Shown here piece after piece: positions 58,561 through 64,000 of a DNA stretch of 64,000 bases. The position numbers and the translations under genes are program-made. Each line of letters starts with the position of its first letter. Within the stretch, counting starts at the first letter, position 1. The stretch spans positions 59,279,172-59,343,171 of the forward strand of contig OZ026517.1 in NCBI GenBank assembly GCA_964019695.1, given 5' to 3'. This DNA is from Loripinus fragilis. Taxonomy: Eukaryota > Mollusca > Bivalvia > Lucinida > Lucinidae. Below the pieces are notes generated by a model that worked only from the letters and a program-made list of their open reading frames with translations, ran no database searches and had not been told where the DNA came from.

Positions 58561-60189
58561 GAAACCTTTTTTTTTTTAATATAAAAATGCCGTATTAAAT
58601 GGAGAGCAAGAAAAAGAATCCATTAATTGTGTGAGGATGGGATAGAAAAATCCTTCCCTCACATGACAGCACCCCAAATTAGAAAAATACATCCCTCTGG
58701 ATCACCATTTGTCATCACTCGGCAAGCCTCGTGATGCCAAATGATGATCTTCGGAACAGATTTTTCTATCGCACCATCACAATGTTAAATTCTTATATTC
58801 TCTAATGGCTTAGGTGAGAGATGGTTATCCAACAGTTTCACAATGGATTTGAATCTCTTAGAAGCTGGATTGTCTGGCTATGTCAAACTTGTAGAAAACT
58901 GTATGTTTTTCCTCCCTTCATAGCTATCACTGAATGAACTTTTTATACCACCCTAAATAACTTTAGCATGAAATATCTCATGATGTGCAAGGTATACACT
59001 GATGTAGGGGGTATAAAATAGTTATACCATGTTTGTCCACCTGTACGTAAGATAATCCACTCGCTAAAGCTTGTGGATTATCTCCACGTACAGGCTGACA
59101 ACCCATGGTATAACTAATACATAAATAACTGCTTTAGGCATTCCTTATAAAGGATGTTCCAAAATAAATGTCACTTAAGTTTTATTTTGTGCAACATAAC
59201 AGCCTTGACATGAAGTAAAAAATTTAAAATGTGGCTATTGTCACAGACTAAAGGCCCTCTTGCAAATATGAAGATAACGGACCAATATGCCTTGTAACAC
59301 GACTGTGGCTATGTATATGATCTCTAAGTACTAAAATGGATGAACCACAACTGAATGACATATTTTGCTAAAGTTATGAAATGAATTCCAAAAAAACATC
59401 ATGTATATATGACGAGATCAAAGAGTTTCACCCCAATAACGCAATTTCAAAATTGTTCAGTGCCATATGATGAATTGAATGTAACATCTGTGCTCTTGCA
59501 TAATTTAATCAAATAAACCTGTTGTGTAAAAACAAAGGCATGCTTGACAAGTCTCACTTTTTATCTCTTTTCCTCAACACACTTAATAAATTCAATATTA
59601 CAAGAGCACTCATGTAAGATCCGCTATGTAAGTAATAATCAAATAAAACATTTGACCAGATAACCAAAACTGAAGAAGAATGGGCTAGGACGCCAGCATC
59701 CATACACATTGGTTAAAAATTCAAATATAACCTATTGGATGATCTAAACACCTATGGGTGGCCCACAAAGCCAGAAGTTTTATTTCCAATGGGGTCCATT
59801 TTTCCAAGATTTTGGCTTAGAGAAGCAGTTATTGTAACTCCACAAGTAATTCCAAAGAGTGTTCTACATAACATAGACAACCCAAGGGAGGTATAATTTT
59901 TGCTAGTAAAACTGCAGATACGGAGGAATGGGTCTTGCATCTGACATGTGTGTTCATTTAAAAAATATAAAAATACCTATAGATATATAAAAGCGATTCT
60001 CATATGAAATAACCACGAGTGAAAGATTATATAATATCATATGACATTAAGATTTCAAAGAAAATAAGCAATGTTTGTTTTTATAATTTATGAGCTATCA
60101 TGAAACGAGTAAGTTAAACTGACTAAGTACTCAAAACAGAAAAAAAAATAATCTTGAGAATTTTATGCTACTTAGCACATTCATATCTT

Positions 60190-60905
60190 GATTGTAATAG
60201 ATTGTAATAAACGCCTAAAAAGCGTCTAAACTCAATTTGTGAAAAAAGTAATAAAAAAAATCTTCAGACCATGACTAAAACATCTGTAAAGTATCAAAAT
60301 AATTGGCATAAAACTGTAGGAGGAGTTGCATATACAAGATACCTAGTATCTATTCACATTGCCGGAAAAATGACGTAAGTTCATTTTGTAAAAAAAGTGA
60401 CAAAAACTATTCTGAAGATTACATCCAAATAATATGCACATCTTCAGACCATGACCTAATCACCTGTAAATGTTCAACGGAGTCGGAGTAAAACTGTAGT
60501 AGAAGTTGAATACACAAGATACATAGTATCTATTCACTTCGGCTGGAAAAATGACTTGCGTTCATTTTATAGAAAAAAGTGATTAAAAATAATCGTAGGA
60601 TTATATCCAAACAATATGCACAGCTTCAGACCATGACCTAAACACCTGTAAAGTTTCAAAAGAATGGGCACAAAACTAGGAGGAGTTGCATATACAAGAT
60701 GCCTAGTATCTATTCACTTGGCTGAAAAAAATGACTAGGTTCATTTTGTAAAAAAAGTGACAAAAAATAATCAGGATTATATCCAAACAATATGCACATC
60801 TTCAGACCATGACCTAAACACCTGTAAAGTTTCAAAGGAATCAAGAGTAAAACTGTAGGAGGGTTTGCATACACAAGGTACCTACTACTTGAAGGGGGAC
60901 AGACG
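60190..60905. repeat. Tandem array of about 180-bp units
   Basis: CTTCAGACCATGACC recurs near 60265, 60443, 60627 and 60802; same family as the array at 14810. Confidence 0.8.
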
Positions 60906-61492
60906 GACAGAAAGCTGAATACTATTTCCCCTCGCTTTTCTTCGAAAAGGCGGCGGAAAACAATTTTCTCTATAAAATGTAAACCCCAGAGGAGCTTAAT
61001 GTTTTGTTTTTATATCATTTTTTGCCCTCCAAACAAAACAAACTCACTATGTCATTATGTAGCGCTATAGTACATTTCTACATATTTCAGAACATCAGCT
61101 TACATACCAAGCAAAATAAGAAACGCATACACTAAGATATGCTTATTCATTTATACCTTCTATAGTGAAAGTTCAAATTGTCACAAAATTCTTATTATTG
61201 ATTTAATCTTACAACCACTCCAGACTAGTCTAGAGTGGAGTATACGTACTGCTCACATACATTAACAAAATGCTTAAATTTTGCAATCCCTGAACATGTT
61301 TTGAAGACATTTATTCAAAGGAACTATTTTATGTATTTTTGAGTGTACTTTCCAGTTGCAAATGTCAACAAAAAGTATTTTTCTTTACCTCGGAAAAGTT
61401 ATTAAGTTTAGTCTTGCTCAATGTCTTTCCAAAATTTATTTTCATAATATAATATCATTTAAAGTGATTAAACCCGTTTTCATTTTTTTTGT

Positions 61493-61640
61493 AAGGCCAA
61501 ATAAAAAAATACCTGTGTTTAGGGTAACCCATACTAACTAAATTTACTGGTGACACCTAGAATTTTTTTCAGGTTTTCTAAAAAATATTTTTTATGCATT
61601 CTGAAAGGCGAAATGCAAGTCAATTATATCAAACCAGAAG
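61493..61640. mobile_element. Partial third copy of the GGCCAAATAAA element
   Basis: Starts AAGGCCAAATAAAAAAATAC and follows the family to TTCTGAAAGGCGAAATGC, then stops. Confidence 0.65.
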
Positions 61641-62564
61641 GAAGAATCCATTTGTGTACAAAGGGTTAAGCCCCACCCCATGGCTGCGGCTTTTGTCCAT
61701 TCTAAGGTGGTAATTCTGTTGTTCTTCCTTCAGAATTTGTTGTCCATGTCTTTGTGTCATATATAGTGTTAAAAGCATTCTCGATGGCATCTAGTAAGTT
61801 GGTTGCTTTACTTTACAATCTAGGTCTAGTATTTATGTGTTTCTTTGTTTATCTCTGTTCTGGATTCGTATTTCAACAACTGCGAGATCTCAAGCAATTA
61901 TTTGGCCTGCAAAATATATTTCAGCCCAAATCCCTAGTGGCTTCCGCTACTGTCCATTCCTGTTTTGTTGATTCATTGTTTATAGTTGCTCCCATTGTTA
62001 GTGGGTTTTATTATGTTTAGTCCTTGTTTAAGTGTAGGCCACTGTGTAATCCCATGGGAATTTGGGGTAAAAGTGTCAAACATACATTTTCTTGTAGAAA
62101 AATGTATTCTGTTTAAAAAAAAAGATGTTTCCAATTTTTTCTTGCCATTTTAACGTCATGGTGACGTCACAAATTGATGTACCCATTTTTGGCTTATTTA
62201 GAGCTTGAAAATTGAGCACTATGAATTCCAGCTGGTGCAAACATGTACTGTTTGATCAGTTATAGTAATATTACTGGCGACATATTGTATTTGGAGCATA
62301 GACTCTGACTCAGAATTTTAAAGAGGTTACTTTAACTTCAAAATGATGTCAATAGAGGAAAACAATGTCGTCAGTATCAAAATGAAAAGTCTGTTATAGT
62401 GAAAGCTCAAATGACATTAGATCACAATATGCTAATAGACCCTCCTCTCCCACTGCTGGAATATTGCACACTATGTTTATCTAAAACTACATGATATAAG
62501 ATACAAAATGACACATGTTAGCTCTCTGACCTGTAACAGCCATGTTAACTGCGTTAACTATTGT

Positions 62565-63306
62565 AATTTCAAATCCTGTTGTGCAAATACCAAGTTATAT
62601 CTAATTCTTATTTATCGACATGCTGATTGCCTCAAAAGCATTTATCAAAAAGCAGCAAACAACAAGTATGCATTTAAACAATACACCTCTATGATATGAC
62701 AGTTATATATGTTACTTACTGCAAAAGTATTACTACTTAATGAAGTACTATCACTAGAAAATTGGCCGCCAAAATACCCCTGGGGGGTAGTTTTGTGCAC
62801 TACATTTTTCTAAAACCAAAATATATATAAGCCACATAATAATGTATGTTAACTCTATAGCGGTTACAGCGTTACTTCTTTACCATGAAATAATAGGAAT
62901 TCCTATCAAATCGTTCCTTGTTCCTAATTTCAAATCCTATTGTGCAAATACCAAGTTATATCTAATTCTTATTTATCGACATGCTGATTGCCTCAAAAGC
63001 ATTTATCAAAAAGCAGCAAACAACAAGTATGCATTTAAACAATACACCTCTATGATATGACAGTTATATATGTTACTTACTGCAAAAGTATTACTACTTA
63101 ATGAAGTACTATCACTAGAAAATTGGCCGCCAAAATACCCCTGAGGGGTAGTTTTGTGCACTACATTTTTCTAAAACCAAAATATATATAAGCCACATAA
63201 TAATGTATGTTAACTCTATAGCGGTTACAGCGTTACTTCTTTACCATGAAATAATAGGAATTCCTATCAAATCGTTCCTTATTCCTACATGGCAATATAA
63301 GCTTAT
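62565..63306. repeat. Near-perfect 371-bp tandem duplication
   Basis: The sequence from AATTTCAAATCCTGTTGTGC (62565) recurs from 62936 with only a few substitutions over 371 bp. A reading frame ending KQYTSMI is carried in both copies but looks like chance. Confidence 0.92.
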
Positions 63307-64000
63307 ACTTTTAATTGTATTCAAATGACTAGCAATATGATTTTATCAAATAAAAAGACCTGTTATTACTATTATGTACTTTCTTTTAATGCAGTATGTT
63401 AAAGCAAAAATAGCAATTTATGAGTTTACACTGCAAGTGGTTTATCTACTGTGATTTAACTGCCTGTAATTGCCAGTAACTGGATATCAACAAAGCGTTT
63501 ATGATCATGGGAAGAAATGTTAGCCTAAATCACATATGTCATTTCAAGTCTGTGTATTTTATCAAATTTATAAACGACATTTATAAACATTGCTTATTCT
63601 ATGATCCATTAATGTTTCTTTAATGCAAAAATGATATATTTTATCTCACTGACACTTGTGTATCTGCTTCATTTTACACATGAAATGATATTTTAAAAAA
63701 AGATGGTTTTCTTCACTGACTACACCTCATTTAAGATGACATCATGATATTAAGCATGAAGTAGCTTTTAGTTTGTATTTTCTATCACACATTGTGTAAG
63801 AGTACTATTGATTACCCCAACTATATTGATAAAGACAAAAACTTACTCAGAATTCTTTAAAATTGTAAGTTATATCAGACTTAGGTCTAAATCGAGACCT
63901 TTATCCCTGTCTTTGGAAACAATAAATTGAAGAGTTTTGGAAACTTAATGAATATTTTCCCAATACGAGTATGACATACACCAAGGCTATTCCTATGGTT

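Larger units (their letters stand above)
54158..64000. other. Region downstream of MRPS35, no further gene recognised
   Basis: Apart from the listed repeats I see no coding potential. The polyadenylation site of MRPS35 cannot be fixed; an ATTAAA lies at about 54797. In 55900-56980, 57200-58080, 59120-60190, 60910-61490, 61650-62560 and 63310-64000 there is only AT-rich sequence without recognisable features. Confidence 0.6.

Noticed and set aside
61754..62020. 88-codon hydrophobic frame resembling a membrane protein
   Set aside because: AT-rich DNA gives Phe/Leu/Val-rich translations by chance; no family recognised.

Overview
This is eukaryotic, AT-rich, repeat-dense DNA with small spliced exons, long introns and two recognisable protein-coding genes. 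Gene content, the abundance of short palindromic and terminal-inverted-repeat (TIR) elements, two tRNA-headed SINE families and several fossil LINEs suggest a bivalve-type mollusc; that assignment is an inference. No rRNA gene, functional tRNA, CRISPR array or bacterial operon is visible.

The two genes are head to head. On the minus strand, a myosin phosphatase targeting subunit gene (PPP1R12/MYPT family) starts at 25122 and runs leftwards through exons 25122-24877, 12661-12531 and 177-59, then leaves the window. These exons hold the first 165 residues: the N-terminal MyPhoNE-like motif, the RVKF docking motif for protein phosphatase 1 (PP1) and the first ankyrin repeats. On the plus strand, a complete nine-exon gene for mitochondrial small-ribosomal-subunit protein mS35 (MRPS35) starts at 25199 and ends at 54157 and encodes 379 residues. 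Only 76 bp separate the two start codons, and both lie in ATGGCGG contexts, so a compact bidirectional promoter is likely.

Nearly everything else is mobile DNA in introns or in the region after MRPS35. It includes: (1) two 3.1-3.7 kb TIR elements (18394-21466 and 48401-52096) with TA flanks, shared CGGTAAAT termini and many short subterminal repeats, plus two shorter likely relatives just behind MRPS35 splice donors; (2) several small hAT-like elements with 5-bp target duplications; (3) a broken Tc1/mariner transposon (31960-33234); (4) TTAA-flanked piggyBac-like elements; (5) at least ten copies of a miniature element with a central roughly 46-bp palindrome; (6) two SINE families sharing one 3' tail; (7) four groups of LINE reverse-transcriptase fossils; (8) tandem arrays of roughly 60 to 370 bp units.

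Several insertions are nested and can be dated relative to one another. The 3' end of the MRPS35 coding sequence is itself tandemly repeated in the DNA just downstream of the stop codon. From 54700 to 64000 no gene is recognised; the region holds SINEs, foldback hairpins, a roughly 180-bp tandem array and a near-identical 371-bp duplication. The two recognised genes act in different processes (actomyosin dephosphorylation control and mitochondrial translation), and their link is physical: a shared promoter.
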